A stretch of 64,000 bases of DNA from Garicola koreensis. GTDB lineage: Bacteria; Actinomycetota; Actinomycetes; Actinomycetales; Micrococcaceae. Positions 28,679 through 38,541 of the stretch are shown here, in pieces; position 1 is the first letter of the stretch; each line of letters opens with the position of its first letter. The stretch spans positions 992,001 to 1,056,000 of the forward strand of contig NZ_JACIBT010000001.1 in assembly GCF_014195445.1 (NCBI RefSeq), given 5' to 3'. A model generated the notes under the pieces. That model had not been told where the DNA came from. It was given only the letters and a program-made list of their open reading frames with translations, and searched no databases. The position numbers were made by a program, and so were the translations under genes.

Positions 28679-30721
28679 TCACTGCAGCAGTTCGCGGATC
28701 GCTTCGGCATTGAGCACCGGCTCTCCGGCAGCCTCCGAGGCGCCGAGCACCGTGTCGAACAGGGCACGCTTGGACTCCTGCAGTCCCAGCACCTTGGACT
28801 CGATGGTCTCGCCGGCGATGAGCCGGTAGACCATCACGCTGCGACTCTGGCCGATGCGGTGGGTGCGGTCGATGGCCTGCTCCTCGGCAGCGGGGTTCCA
28901 CCACGGGTCCAGCAGCATCACATAGTCGGCTTCGGCCAGGTTCAGGCCGAAGCCCCCGGCTTTCAGCGAGATGAAGAACGCCTCGGTCGCCCCGGAGCGG
29001 AACTCGGTGATGACCCGCTGCCTCTCGCGGGTGGAGCCGTCCAGGTACGACGACGCCACCCCGGCCTCCTCCACGGCCCGATGAGCCTTGGAGAGGAATC
29101 GGGTGAACTGACTGAGCACCAGCACGCGGTGCCCCTCGCCGGTGATCTCCGGCAGCATCTGGGTCAGGGCCTCCAGTTTGGCCGAGGGCACCGGGGTCTC
29201 CCCCACCAGCTCAGTGTCCAGCGCCAGCTGGCGCAGGTGGTTCAGGGCGGCCAGAATCTGGAACCGGTTGGCCCCCATATCATCTACTAGGCCCAGCACC
29301 TTCTGCCGTTCTCGCTGCAGTCGACGGTCGTAGATCATCCGGTGCTCCGGGTGCAGGCTGAGCGTGAGCACCTGCTCCTGCTTCGGCGGCAGCTCAGCGG
29401 CTACGGTCTCCTTGGTGCGGCGCAGCATGAACGGCCGCAGCCGCCGCTGCAGTCGCCCCAGCGCCTCGGCGTCGCGCTCCTTCTCGATGGGCACCCGGTA
29501 GATCCTTCCGAACGCTTCGCGCCGGCCCAGCAGCCCGGGGCAGCACAGCGAGACCAGCGCCCACAGCTCCAGCAGGTTGTTCTCCAGCGGTGTGCCGGTG
29601 ATCGCCACGGTGAAGCCGGTGCTTAGGTCCCGGGCTGCCCGGTAGCCCTGGGAGGCGGGGTTCTTGATCATCTGCGCCTCGTCCAGGATCAGCCCGCTCC
29701 ACCGGCTGGCGTGATACTGCGCCGACTCGATCCGAAACAGGGCGTAGCTAGTGATCACCACATCGGCTTCGGCGATGCGCCCGCTCAGCGATGCGCCGGA
29801 GCGGCGCAGGGTCTCAGAGATGACGACGACGTCCAGCTGAGGGGCGAAGCGGGCCGCCTCAGAGCGCCAGTTGCCGACCACAGAGGTGGGCGCGACGATC
29901 AGAAAGGGCGGCTCCTCGGGAGCGAGGTCCCTGGCCCGCTGGATCATGGTCAGCGCCTGCAGGGTCTTGCCCAGCCCCATATCGTCGGCGAGGACACCGC
30001 CGAGCCGGTGATCGTAGAGAAAGCTCAGCCACTGATAGCCGCGCCGCTGGTAGTCGCGCAGATCGGCGGTGATGCTCTGCGGCACCGCAAGCGCTTCCGG
30101 CTCACCGGTGAGCGCTGCGACCTGCTGCCACCACTGATGCTCATCGGCGGCGACCAGGTCCAGCTCCGTGAGCTCATCCCACAGGTCGACCTGGTAGCGG
30201 CTCAGGCGCAGCCCGGAGCTGGGCGCGTCGTTGAGGGTCCGGGCCTCCTCGATCACCCGTCGCAGGGTCTCCAGCTCCGGGGTGTTCAGCGGAAAGTACC
30301 AGCCGTCGGGCAGCAGGTAGACGCTCTCGCCGCGCACCAGGGCCGCGAAGAGCTGGCGAAAGTCGACCTGTTCACCGGCCACGGTGACGGTCACGTTGAG
30401 GTCGAACCAGTCGCCGTCCTCGGTGGAGGTCCCGATCTGCAGCCGCGGGCCTTCAGTGGTCCGACGCCGTCCCGGCGCCATGCCCGGCAGGTGCGTCTGC
30501 GAGGCTGCCAGGGCTGCGCGGATGTGGACACAGTCCTCCACGCCGCAGGTGCAGGCAGCGGTGTAGTCATGGGTGACCTCATCGGCCTCCAGATGGACTC
30601 GGTGGTACCACCTGCCGGGCTCACCGGAGGCGACGACGGCCTCCAGCTGGTGCCGGGTGCCGCGCTGGTCAGCGCTGACGATGAAGGCCGCGTCCGACTC
30701 CACAGCCTCCAGCACACTCAC
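28679..30721 (-). CDS. SWI2/SNF2-family DNA-dependent ATPase with SWIM zinc finger
   Basis: A protein of about 680 residues. An N-terminal SWIM-type zinc finger (CTCGVEDCVHIRAAL) precedes a SNF2 ATPase core. Motifs seen: LADDMGLGKTLQAL (Walker A), LILDEAQMIKN (DEAQ box), ITGTPLENNLLELWAL, then the helicase C domain LSQFTRFLSKAH, LISLKAGGFGLNLAEADYV and DPWWNPAAEEQAIDRTHRIGQ. It probably remodels protein-DNA or RNA polymerase complexes, as RapA-like proteins do. The start is uncertain: GTG codons at 30736, 30721 and 30715 are in frame. The open frame beyond 30757 runs through tRNA-Leu and is not coding. Confidence 0.88.
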   Translation of the reverse strand: MSVLEAVESDAAFIVSADQRGTRHQLEAVVASGEPGRWYHRVHLEADEVTHDYTAACTCGVEDCVHIRAALAASQTHLPGMAPGRRRTTEGPRLQIGTSTEDGDWFDLNVTVTVAGEQVDFRQLFAALVRGESVYLLPDGWYFPLNTPELETLRRVIEEARTLNDAPSSGLRLSRYQVDLWDELTELDLVAADEHQWWQQVAALTGEPEALAVPQSITADLRDYQRRGYQWLSFLYDHRLGGVLADDMGLGKTLQALTMIQRARDLAPEEPPFLIVAPTSVVGNWRSEAARFAPQLDVVVISETLRRSGASLSGRIAEADVVITSYALFRIESAQYHASRWSGLILDEAQMIKNPASQGYRAARDLSTGFTVAITGTPLENNLLELWALVSLCCPGLLGRREAFGRIYRVPIEKERDAEALGRLQRRLRPFMLRRTKETVAAELPPKQEQVLTLSLHPEHRMIYDRRLQRERQKVLGLVDDMGANRFQILAALNHLRQLALDTELVGETPVPSAKLEALTQMLPEITGEGHRVLVLSQFTRFLSKAHRAVEEAGVASSYLDGSTRERQRVITEFRSGATEAFFISLKAGGFGLNLAEADYVMLLDPWWNPAAEEQAIDRTHRIGQSRSVMVYRLIAGETIESKVLGLQESKRALFDTVLGASEAAGEPVLNAEAIRELLQ

Positions 30722-30757
30722 CGCCCTTGCACTCACGCCTGGTTCATTGATCCTATG

Positions 30758-30839
30758 TGCCCGAAGTGGGACTCGAACCCACACACCGTTAGGTACCCGA
30801 TTTTGAGTCGAGCGCGTCTACCGATTCCGCCATTCGGGC
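30758..30839 (-). tRNA. tRNA-Leu (anticodon CAA)
   Basis: An 82-nt type II tRNA. The GCCCGAA acceptor pairs with TTCGGGC, the anticodon loop is CTCAAAA with CAA reading UUG, the variable arm is extended, and the T-loop is GGTTCGAGTCC. CCA is not encoded. TACAAT at 30856-30861 could be its -10. Confidence 0.95.
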
Positions 30840-30880
30840 CAGGAGGCACCGGATTATTGTACCCGGTGTCTGCCCGCCTC

Positions 30881-32410
30881 TCAGAACGCGCTGTGTGCGC
30901 TGGGTGCGCTGCTCGAGGGCCAGGGTCCCACCGGCTCCTTGGCCGGCAGCCCTGTCGTGTCGCCGCGGCGCAGCGCCTCGGCGTCGACTCCGCCGGCGGG
31001 GAGGTCCCCAATCCGGTGGACTTTGACCATATTGGTGGTGCCCGCCTGCCCGGGGGGCGAGCCGGCGGCGATCACCACCAGGTCACCGGCTTCGGCGACC
31101 CGCTCCTCCAGCAGCAGCTTATCGACCTGTTCGGTCATCGTGTCGGTGTGGGAGGCGAACTCCACCCAGCGCGAATGCACACCCCAGGAGAGGCAGAGAA
31201 TATTGTGGGTGTGCTCCACGTGGGTGAAGGCGAAGATCGGTTGGCGCGGACGCAGCCGGGAGAGCCGGCGGGCCGAATCGCCGGAGCGGGTGAAGGTGGC
31301 CAGGTAGGACACCCCCAGCTGCTCGGCGATCTCGTTGGCCGCCCGGGTGATGGCCCCACCACGGGTGCGCGGTTTGGTGCCCAGCTGCGGGATGCGCTCG
31401 AGCCCTTTGCCCTCGGTGGAACGGATGATCGAAGACATAGTCTCCACAGTGCGCACCGGATACTTGCCCACCGAGGTCTCGCCGGAGAGCATCACCGCAT
31501 CGGCCCCGTCCAGCACCGCATTGGCGCAGTCGGAGGCCTCCGCCCGGGTGGGCCGGGGGTTGTCGATCATCGATTCCAGCACCTGGGTGGCCACGATCAC
31601 CGGTTTGGCCCAGCGCCGGGCCATCTCCACAGTGCGCTTCTGCAGCAGCGGGACCTCTTCCAGCGGCATCTCGACCCCCAGGTCGCCGCGGGCCACCATG
31701 ACGGCGTCGAACGCGTCGATGACATCCTGCAGAGCGTCAACAGCCTGAGGCTTCTCCAGTTTGGCGATCACCGGAATCCGCCGTCCCTCTTCGTCCATGA
31801 TCCGGTGGACGGCCTCGATGTCGGCGGCGTCACGCACGAAGCTCAGGGCGACCATGTCGAATCCGGTGCGCAGCGCCCAGCGCAGGTCCTCCTCGTCCTT
31901 CTCGCTCAGCGCGGGGACGGAGACGGCCACACCGGGCAGGTTGATGCCCTTATTGTTGGAGACCTCCCCGGGCACCTCCACTTCGGTGACCACCTCAGTG
32001 TCGGAGACCTCCACGGCCCGCAGCCCGACTTTGCCGTCGTCGATCAGCAGCGTATCGCCGGGCTCCACATCGGCGGGCAGGCCCTTGAAGGTGGTGGAGC
32101 AGCGCTCTTTGGTGCCTTCGACCTCGTCAGTGGTGATGGTGAAGCGATCTCCGAGGCCCAGTTCGTGGGGACCGTCGGAGAAGCGGCCCAGCCGGATCTT
32201 GGGTCCCTGCAGATCGGCGAAGATGGCTACGGCGCGCCGCAGATCCTTCGCCACTTCACGAACCGTGCTGTAGGTCTCCTCATGAACGGCGTGGTCGCCG
32301 TGACTCATGTTGACCCGGACCACGTCGACCCCGGCCTCGATCAGTTCGCGGGTCCGTTCGTAGCCGGTGGTTGCTGGGCCGAATGTGGCGACGATCTTGG
32401 CGTGTTTCAT
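30881..32410 (-). CDS. pyk: Pyruvate kinase
   Basis: Final step of glycolysis: phosphoenolpyruvate plus ADP to pyruvate plus ATP. It has 509 residues, slightly longer than the usual 470-490. KIVATFGPAT, VVRVNMSHGDH, the ADP/K-binding VIAKLEKPQAV, the metal-binding MVARGDLGVEMP and the signature LSGETSVGKYPV are present. The extra length is a C-terminal tail ending EPVGPWPSSSAPSAHSAF beyond the normal allosteric domain. It lies downstream of lgt on the same strand, a common actinobacterial order (trpA-lgt-pyk). Confidence 0.96.
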   Translation of the reverse strand: MKHAKIVATFGPATTGYERTRELIEAGVDVVRVNMSHGDHAVHEETYSTVREVAKDLRRAVAIFADLQGPKIRLGRFSDGPHELGLGDRFTITTDEVEGTKERCSTTFKGLPADVEPGDTLLIDDGKVGLRAVEVSDTEVVTEVEVPGEVSNNKGINLPGVAVSVPALSEKDEEDLRWALRTGFDMVALSFVRDAADIEAVHRIMDEEGRRIPVIAKLEKPQAVDALQDVIDAFDAVMVARGDLGVEMPLEEVPLLQKRTVEMARRWAKPVIVATQVLESMIDNPRPTRAEASDCANAVLDGADAVMLSGETSVGKYPVRTVETMSSIIRSTEGKGLERIPQLGTKPRTRGGAITRAANEIAEQLGVSYLATFTRSGDSARRLSRLRPRQPIFAFTHVEHTHNILCLSWGVHSRWVEFASHTDTMTEQVDKLLLEERVAEAGDLVVIAAGSPPGQAGTTNMVKVHRIGDLPAGGVDAEALRRGDTTGLPAKEPVGPWPSSSAPSAHSAF

Positions 32411-32503
32411 GGCTCACCTTCAGATGTTGATCTAGCGGTCGATGCTGCTGGCACGGCGCTGGACCAGTCACTGTCTGAGCCTATCCCAGAAGTGAGGCGC
32501 GAG

Positions 32504-33544
32504 TCACTGCTGTGAGGAGCTCACCGAACCTGATTCGGACTCGGTGTCCAGATCATCGGCTGCTTCATCGTGATCTTCACCCTCGTCTTCACCGTTGTCG
32601 GCAGACTCGAGATCATCCTCACCGTCCTCGGTCAGCGCCTGGGGGCTGCGCTGCGGGGAGCCGGCGGTGTAGATGTGCAGCTCCTCGGCCAGCGCCTCGT
32701 CGGTCCGCGGGCGGCGGCTGAAGAGCCAGACCAGCGCAATGACGGCGGCGAGGAAGATCAGCACGGCGATGATCTGATTGAGCCGCCAGTCCAGGCCGAT
32801 GACCTCCAGGGGGTACTGGGTGGATTTGGCCGCCTCATCCACGCGCAGCGATTCGACCCAGAACCGGCCCAGCCCGTAGTAGGCCACATAGGTCCAGGCG
32901 AGCAGGCCCTGCTTGAAGTGGAACCGTCGGTAGAGCAGGATCAGCGCCACGAAGCCCAGCAGGTTCCACAGTGATTCGTAGAGAAAGGTGGGGTGGAAGG
33001 TGGTGAGCTCACTGGCGCCGTCGGGCAGCGCCTGGTGCTGCTGGTCGGTGTCGATCTGCAGGCCCCAGGGCAGGTTGGTGGTGGCCCCGTAGAGCTCCTG
33101 GTTGAACCAGTTGCCCCAACGGCCCACGGCCTGGGCGAGGATCACACCGGGCACGATCGCGTCGGCGAAGGCGCCGAACTTGATGCCGCTGCGGCGGCAG
33201 AAGATCCACACTGCCGCTGAGCCGGCGGCCACCGCGCCGATGATGCCCAGGCCGCCCTCCCAGATCTGGAAGATGCCCAGAATGTCTCCCCCCTCGCCGA
33301 AGTAGGCGTCGGGAGAGCTGAGCACATGGTAGATGCGGGCGCCGACGATGCCGAACAGCACTGCCCACAGCATGGCGGAGAACACGTCGTCGCTGCTGCC
33401 GCCGCGCGATTTCCACAGCCGGGTGGCCACAACGACGGCCAGGACGATGCCCAGCATGATCGCCAGCGAGTAGAAGGCGATGAAGAAGGGACCAGGAAGG
33501 TCAATGCCGCGCAGAGGCGGGGCGGGGAAACCGGCGGAAATCAT
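32504..33544 (-). CDS. lgt: Prolipoprotein diacylglyceryl transferase
   Basis: Integral membrane enzyme that transfers diacylglycerol from phosphatidylglycerol to the lipobox Cys of prolipoproteins, the step before LspA cleavage (lspA is at 61282-61839). It has 346 residues with about seven helices. GARIYHVLSS and the signature AVGRWGNWFNQELYG are present, followed by FLYESLWNLLGF. The last roughly 50 residues are a highly acidic cytoplasmic tail rich in Asp, Glu and Ser, which is common in actinobacterial Lgt and of unknown role. Substrates in this window include the binding protein at 17732 and the DUF6318 protein at 49900. Confidence 0.95.
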   Translation of the reverse strand: MISAGFPAPPLRGIDLPGPFFIAFYSLAIMLGIVLAVVVATRLWKSRGGSSDDVFSAMLWAVLFGIVGARIYHVLSSPDAYFGEGGDILGIFQIWEGGLGIIGAVAAGSAAVWIFCRRSGIKFGAFADAIVPGVILAQAVGRWGNWFNQELYGATTNLPWGLQIDTDQQHQALPDGASELTTFHPTFLYESLWNLLGFVALILLYRRFHFKQGLLAWTYVAYYGLGRFWVESLRVDEAAKSTQYPLEVIGLDWRLNQIIAVLIFLAAVIALVWLFSRRPRTDEALAEELHIYTAGSPQRSPQALTEDGEDDLESADNGEDEGEDHDEAADDLDTESESGSVSSSQQ

Positions 33545-33580
33545 GCCGGCAAACCTATCAGATCTGACTGTGCCAAGGTC

Positions 33581-33685
33581 CTAGGGATCTTCAGGATGTC
33601 GGCTCAGGTGCACGATCGCAGCCGCCATCCCTCCCCACACTGTCACCAGGGCCACAATCATCATCACGATTGCTGCAGTATCCAT
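33581..33685 (-). CDS. metS: MetS-type small subunit of methionine/alanine importer
   Basis: A 34-codon ORF, MDTAAIVMMIVALVTVW followed by GGMAAAIVHLSRHPEDP. It has one transmembrane helix and a short basic/acidic tail with the HLxxHPED-like ending of the MetS family. Its ATG directly abuts the TAG stop of the NSS transporter upstream, so it is translationally coupled. In Corynebacterium glutamicum the corresponding small subunit is required for MetP activity. It is easily missed because of its size. Confidence 0.85.
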   Translation of the reverse strand: MDTAAIVMMIVALVTVWGGMAAAIVHLSRHPEDP

Positions 33686-35257
33686 CTAGACCGTCTCCTT
33701 TCCAGCTTCGTCCTGGTCCGGGTCCTCCTGGTGCATGGCGGAGGCGCCGCGCCAGGGAATCAGGCTCAGTGCGACCGAGGCGACGATCACCACGGCCAAG
33801 GACCCCCAGCCGAAGGTCACCAGGACCCAGGTGTCGAAGCCGCCGTAGCCTTCGGTGATCTTGTCGGTGATGTCCATCACCAGCAGCACGCTGAGCACCA
33901 CTGGCAGCACGATGCCCAGCAGGGTCTTCCAGATGGGGCCGACCTTGAAGGAGCCGAAGCGGTTCAGCGCTGCGGCCAGCGAGTCCAGGCGGCGGAAGAC
34001 CCAGGCCACCATGACCACGGCGATCAGGGCGCCGCCGACGATTCCGATGTTGTTGGAGAAGGCGTCGACCACATCCAGGATGGTCACTCCGGAGACGCCG
34101 CCGATCAGCACGATCGAGATGATGGCAATCAGCCCGCCGACCAGTGCGACGGTCTTCACCCGGGACCAGCCGGTCTTGTCCTTCACCGCAGAGATGACGA
34201 CCTCCATGATGGAGATCTGCGAGGTCAGCCCCGCCAGGGTGAGTCCGCCGAAGAACAGCACACCGATCAGCGCCGAGGCGGGCGCCTCGGAGACGATGGT
34301 CGGGAAGGCAACGAAGGCCAGTCCGAGCCCGGAGGAGGCGACTTCGTCCACGGCGGTGCCGCCGGCCACAGCCAACATGCCCAGGGCGGCGAAGACGCCG
34401 ATGGCCGAGAGCAGCTCGAAGGACGAGTTGGTGAAGCCGACCACCAGGCCGGAGCCGGAGGTGTTGGACCTGCGCTTCAGATAGGAGGCGTAGGTGATCA
34501 TGATGCCGAAGCCGACCGACAGGGTGAAGAAGATCTGTCCGTAGGCCTGGATCCAGACCGTCCCGTTGGTCAGTGCGCCCCAGTCCGGGGTGAAGAGTGC
34601 GTTGAGCCCTTCGGCCGCGCCCTCAAGAGTCAGCGAGTAGCCCACCAGCAGGATGAACATCAGGAACAGCAGCGGGATGCCGATCATCGAGACGATGGTG
34701 ATTCCCCTGCGGACGCCGGTGGCCAGCGCGACCAGCAGCACGGCCCAGACCGCAATCAGCGGCCAGCCCACCTGCGCGACGAAGTCCACTGAGATGCCGG
34801 TGCCCTCAGTGCCGCCGGCGTCGTACTGGAGGAACTCGTTGAAGAAGAAGCCCTCAGCGTCGTCGCCCCAGGCTTGGGTGAGGGAGAACCAGGTGTACAT
34901 GGCGGCCCAGGCGATGATCGCCGAGTAGTAGATCGCGATCAGGAAGCAGATGCCCACCTGCAGCCAGCCGATGGTCTCCGCCTTGGGGTGCAGGCGCTTG
35001 AACGCCAGCGGCGGGGATCCGCGGAACTTATATCCGATGGCGTAGTCAAACAGCAGGATGGGGATTCCCGCAGTCAGCAGGGCGATCAGATACGGGATGA
35101 GGAAGGCGCCGCCGCCATTCTCATAGGTGATGTAGGGGAAGCGCCAGATGTTTCCCAGACCGACGGCGGAGCCGATGGCCACCAGGATGAAGGCGTTGCG
35201 TCCGGTGAAGCTCTCGCGCAGGCGCGGCCTGCGCGGCGAGCCGACTGATTCACTCAC
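33686..35257 (-). CDS. metP: Sodium-dependent methionine/alanine importer (NSS family)
   Basis: A 523-residue neurotransmitter:sodium symporter family protein with about 12 helices. The N-terminal NAFILVAIGSAVGLGNIWRFPYI carries the unwound TM1 sodium/substrate site. GGGAFLIPYLIALL (TM2), the TM6 region GQIFFTLSVGFGIMITYASY and the TM8 region LFFGGLTLAGLTSQIS are canonical. It imports amino acids using the sodium gradient. The immediately following MetS-like peptide identifies it as MetP type. It sits 18 nt after trpA, extending the trp array. Confidence 0.88.
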   Translation of the reverse strand: MSESVGSPRRPRLRESFTGRNAFILVAIGSAVGLGNIWRFPYITYENGGGAFLIPYLIALLTAGIPILLFDYAIGYKFRGSPPLAFKRLHPKAETIGWLQVGICFLIAIYYSAIIAWAAMYTWFSLTQAWGDDAEGFFFNEFLQYDAGGTEGTGISVDFVAQVGWPLIAVWAVLLVALATGVRRGITIVSMIGIPLLFLMFILLVGYSLTLEGAAEGLNALFTPDWGALTNGTVWIQAYGQIFFTLSVGFGIMITYASYLKRRSNTSGSGLVVGFTNSSFELLSAIGVFAALGMLAVAGGTAVDEVASSGLGLAFVAFPTIVSEAPASALIGVLFFGGLTLAGLTSQISIMEVVISAVKDKTGWSRVKTVALVGGLIAIISIVLIGGVSGVTILDVVDAFSNNIGIVGGALIAVVMVAWVFRRLDSLAAALNRFGSFKVGPIWKTLLGIVLPVVLSVLLVMDITDKITEGYGGFDTWVLVTFGWGSLAVVIVASVALSLIPWRGASAMHQEDPDQDEAGKETV

Positions 35258-35275
35258 TTGTATTGCCCCCTCGGG

Positions 35276-36049
35276 TCATCTGCCAGTAAGTTGTGCGGCC
35301 GTCCTGCCCACCGCTTCCGGACCCCCGTCCCGCAGCGCAGCAACCAAGACTGTGCCGACGATCACACCATCAGCATACCTGCTAATCTCCTCCACGTGTG
35401 ATCGACTCGACACGCCCAGGCCCACACAGACTCTCGCCGCCCCGGCGGCCTTGGAGGCCTCAACCACCTGGACTGCGGCGTCAGAGACGGCGTCGCGGGT
35501 GCCGGTGACGCCCATCAGCGAGACTCCGTAGACGAATCCGCGTGAGGCCTCAGCGATCATCGCCACCCGTTCGGGGCTGGAGGTGGGTGCGGAGAGGAAC
35601 ACTCGGTCCAGGTCGTGGGCCTCGGCGGCGGCGATCCATTCGGCGGCCTCATCGGGGATCAGGTCCGGGGTGATGGCGCCGGCTCCCCCGGCCGCAGCCA
35701 GTCGGCGGGCGAACTCGTCGGGACCCATGCGGTCGATGATGTTGTAGTAGGTCATCACCAGCACTGCGGCGTCAGTGGCTTCGACGACCGCTTGGACGAT
35801 CTCGAAGACCTCGGCGATGCGGAAGCCGCGGGCCAGCACCTCGGTGGTGGCCTGTTGGATGACGGGACCGTCCATGACCGGGTCCGAGTAGGGGATGCCG
35901 ATCTCGATGACGTCGGCGCCGTGCTCCGCCAGGGCCACGGCGGCGGCGATGGACTGTTCCTTGTCCGGGTAGCCGGCCGGCAGGTAGCCGATGAAGGCGG
36001 CCCGGCCGGCGGCTGTGGCCCGGTCGATGGCTGCGGCTGTTCTGCTCAT
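35276..36049 (-). CDS. trpA: Tryptophan synthase alpha subunit
   Basis: Cleaves indole-3-glycerol phosphate to indole and glyceraldehyde 3-phosphate, passing indole to TrpB. It is a 257-residue TIM barrel. Catalytic Glu and Asp are in [31 protein letters not shown] and the phosphate loop [13 protein letters not shown] are conserved. The ATG at 36049 overlaps the trpB stop by ATGA. The longer open frame upstream is just trpB sequence in another frame. Confidence 0.96.
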   Translation of the reverse strand: MSRTAAAIDRATAAGRAAFIGYLPAGYPDKEQSIAAAVALAEHGADVIEIGIPYSDPVMDGPVIQQATTEVLARGFRIAEVFEIVQAVVEATDAAVLVMTYYNIIDRMGPDEFARRLAAAGGAGAITPDLIPDEAAEWIAAAEAHDLDRVFLSAPTSSPERVAMIAEASRGFVYGVSLMGVTGTRDAVSDAAVQVVEASKAAGAARVCVGLGVSSRSHVEEISRYADGVIVGTVLVAALRDGGPEAVGRTAAQLTGR

Positions 36050-37299
36050 GCCTGCACTCCTGTCGACGGCGCCTGGGAGTCCTCGTCCGGCGGCAGCAGA
36101 TCGAACCACTTGGCTGCCGTGCCCACGTCCTTGTCGCCGCGGCCAGAGAGGCTGACCACAATGACGCGGTCGGATGCGGCCTCGCCCCATTGGGCCGAAA
36201 GCCGCACAGCACCGGCCAGTGCGTGGGCGGACTCGATGGCGGGGATGATCCCTTCGGTGCGGCACAGGGCTTCGAAGGCACGCATCGCCTCAGCGTCGGT
36301 GACCGGTTCGTAGGTGACGCGCCCGGCCTGGGCCAGATGCGCATGCTCCGGGCCGACTGAGGGGTAGTCCAGCCCGGCGGAGATGGAGTGGGATTCGATG
36401 GTCTGACCGTCGTCGTCCTGCATCAGGAAGCTGCGGGCACCGTGGAGCATGCCCGAGCGCCGCAGGGTGATGGCCGCTGCGTGCCGGCCGGACTCCAGAC
36501 CTTCGCCGCCGGCCTCGTATCCGTAGAGCCCGACGCCGGGATCGTCGAGGAACCCGTGGAAGAGCCCGATGGCGTTGGAGCCGCCGCCCACACACGCCAC
36601 CACAGCCTCCGGCAGCCGGCCGACGGCGTCCAGGATCTGCTCGCGGGCCTCGTCGCCGATGACCTGGTGGAACCAGCGGACCATCTCCGGGAAGGGGTGG
36701 GGTCCGGCCACGGTGCCCAACACGTAGTGGGTGGTGTCCACACTGGCGACCCAGTCGCGCAGGGCCTCGTTGATGGCGTCGGAGAGCGTCTGGGAGCCGT
36801 GCTCCACCGGCACCACTTCCGCACCCAGCAGGTTCATCCGGGCCACGTTCAGTGCCTGACGCCGGGTGTCCTCGGCTCCCATGTAGACCACGCACTCCAT
36901 GCCCAGCAGCGCTGCGGCCGTGGCGGTGGCCACTCCGTGCTGGCCCGCCCCGGTCTCGGCGATGAGTCGGGTCTTGCCCAGCCGCTGGGCGATGAGCGCC
37001 TGGCCCAGAGCGTTGTTGATCTTGTGGCTGCCGGTGTGGTTGAGGTCCTCGCGCTTGAGGAAGATCCGGGCGGAGCCGGCCTCTGCGGCGAAGCGGGTGG
37101 CCTCGGTCAGCAGCGAGGGCCGGCCGGTGTAGTCGCGGCTCAGCCGTTGGTACTCGGCGACGAAATCCGGGTCGGCCTTGGCCTTGGCGAAGGTCTCGGC
37201 CAGCTCGTCGAGGGCCTCGACCAGCGACTCGGGGATCCACCGGCCGCCGAAGTCGCCGAAGTAGGGTCCGGGTGCTTCTCGGTAGCTCTGCGCGGTCAC
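36046..37299 (-). CDS. trpB: Tryptophan synthase beta subunit
   Basis: PLP enzyme condensing indole with serine to give tryptophan. It has 417 residues. The PLP lysine is in [13 protein letters not shown], the phosphate-binding loop is [14 protein letters not shown], and the indole-channel/substrate loop is [14 protein letters not shown]. The N-terminal [15 protein letters not shown] is family-typical. The ATG overlaps the trpC stop and the TGA overlaps the trpA start, so trpC-trpB-trpA are translationally coupled. Confidence 0.97.
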   Translation of the reverse strand: MTAQSYREAPGPYFGDFGGRWIPESLVEALDELAETFAKAKADPDFVAEYQRLSRDYTGRPSLLTEATRFAAEAGSARIFLKREDLNHTGSHKINNALGQALIAQRLGKTRLIAETGAGQHGVATATAAALLGMECVVYMGAEDTRRQALNVARMNLLGAEVVPVEHGSQTLSDAINEALRDWVASVDTTHYVLGTVAGPHPFPEMVRWFHQVIGDEAREQILDAVGRLPEAVVACVGGGSNAIGLFHGFLDDPGVGLYGYEAGGEGLESGRHAAAITLRRSGMLHGARSFLMQDDDGQTIESHSISAGLDYPSVGPEHAHLAQAGRVTYEPVTDAEAMRAFEALCRTEGIIPAIESAHALAGAVRLSAQWGEAASDRVIVVSLSGRGDKDVGTAAKWFDLLPPDEDSQAPSTGVQA

Positions 37300-38111
37300 A
37301 TGGCCTCCTTGGTCAGGCTCGCGGCCCGAAATTCTCGAACGGCCGACTCGGGGTCGCCGTGGCGGACCAGGGCTTCGCCCACCAGGACGGCGTCCGCGCC
37401 CTGGGCGGCATAGTCGCGCACCACAGCGGGGCCGTCGACCCCGGATTCGGCCACGCGGACCGCGTCGGCGGGCAGGTGCCGGGCCATCGCTGAGTAGTGG
37501 TCGACGTCGACGTCGAGGGTCTTCAGGTTGCGCACGTTGACCCCGACGATCGTGGCGCCGGCGCTGACCGCGCGCCCGATCTCCTCCTCCGTGTGGGCTT
37601 CGACCAGGGCGTTCATGCCCAGCTGGTGGGTCAGGGCCATGTAGTCGCGCAGCTGGGCGTCATCCAGGGCCGCTGCGATCAGCAGCACCAGGTCGGCCCC
37701 GTAGGCGCGGGCCTCGTAGAACTGGTACTCATCGACCATGAAGTCTTTGCGCAGCACCGGGATCTGCACTGCGGCGCGGACGGCGCTGAGATCGGCCAAC
37801 GAACCGTTGAAGCGCCGCTGCTCGGTCAGCACGGAGATGACGCTGGCCCCGCCGGACTCATAGGCGGCCGCCAGGGCCGCAGGGTCGGTGATGGGCGCCA
37901 GGGATCCCTTGGAGGGGGATGAGCGTTTGACCTCGGAGATGATGCGCACCCCGGCCTCGTCCGCACGGCCGTTCTGCAGCGCCGCGTGGGCGTTGAGGGC
38001 AGGCGCCGCCTCGGCAGCTTGTCGGCGCATTGCGTCCAGGCCGACGCTCAGCCGTCGCTCGGCGAGGTCCTCCCGCACTCCGGCGATGATGGAGTCGAGC
38101 ACTGTAGCCAT
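37296..38111 (-). CDS. trpC: Indole-3-glycerol phosphate synthase
   Basis: Converts carboxyphenylaminodeoxyribulose phosphate to indole-3-glycerol phosphate. It has 271 residues. [17 protein letters not shown] supplies the catalytic Lys and phosphate site. [35 protein letters not shown] and [14 protein letters not shown] follow. The last segment, [19 protein letters not shown], closes the barrel. trpF and trpD are not in this window. Confidence 0.96.
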   Translation of the reverse strand: MATVLDSIIAGVREDLAERRLSVGLDAMRRQAAEAAPALNAHAALQNGRADEAGVRIISEVKRSSPSKGSLAPITDPAALAAAYESGGASVISVLTEQRRFNGSLADLSAVRAAVQIPVLRKDFMVDEYQFYEARAYGADLVLLIAAALDDAQLRDYMALTHQLGMNALVEAHTEEEIGRAVSAGATIVGVNVRNLKTLDVDVDHYSAMARHLPADAVRVAESGVDGPAVVRDYAAQGADAVLVGEALVRHGDPESAVREFRAASLTKEAM

Positions 38112-38519
38112 TCAGCGGACGCTGGGTTCGGGCTGGCGCGTCTGCGCGGCGCCGGGGGTCTGCTGGCCGGCGGCCGGGCCGCTGTGCTCGCGCGGATTGC
38201 CGCCCCGGCGCAGCACCGCGTTGGCGTCCATCTCCACGCCGTAGCCCATCCGCTTCATCATCACACCCACGACGATGGCGACCGGCATCAGCGCAGCCCC
38301 GATCCAGATCAGGATGGCCCACTGGCTGGACCAGGCCAGGCCGATGAAGCCGACGGCGGCCAGCACAGAGCCGATGATGACGATGATGCACAGCGCCCAT
38401 GCCGCCGGGGTGGAGCCGTGGCCGATGTGGTCGTGGTGGATGAACTCATCGGCGGCCTGCGGCTTCTGCTCCACGTCGCGGACGGTGGCCCTGGAAGCAG
38501 CTGTCTGACTGGTCGCCAT
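38112..38519 (-). CDS. HGxxPAAW-motif small membrane protein
   Basis: A 135-residue protein with two transmembrane helices (about 42-62 and 67-87). The family signature HGSTPAAWALC stands just before the first helix, after DEFIHHDHIGH. The C-terminus is a hydrophilic Pro/Gln/Ala tail. The family is found between trpE and trpC in many Micrococcales and has no known function. AAGGAG lies 8-9 nt before the ATG, and the stop is adjacent to the trpC start. A role connected with tryptophan synthesis or its membrane context is only suggested by position. Confidence 0.82.
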   Translation of the reverse strand: MATSQTAASRATVRDVEQKPQAADEFIHHDHIGHGSTPAAWALCIIVIIGSVLAAVGFIGLAWSSQWAILIWIGAALMPVAIVVGVMMKRMGYGVEMDANAVLRRGGNPREHSGPAAGQQTPGAAQTRQPEPSVR

Positions 38520-38541
38520 TGGTGTTCTCCTTGAATTCTCT

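Noticed and set aside
30722-30784. N-terminal extension of the SNF2 protein from an ATG at 30784
   Set aside because: The extension reads through the 3' part of tRNA-Leu (30758-30839), so a downstream GTG is preferred.
29711-32515. A 934-codon plus-strand open frame antisense to the SNF2 gene, tRNA-Leu and pyk
   Set aside because: It runs through a tRNA and two well-supported minus-strand genes. It is Gly/His/Gln-rich, as expected from the antisense frame of GC-rich codons.
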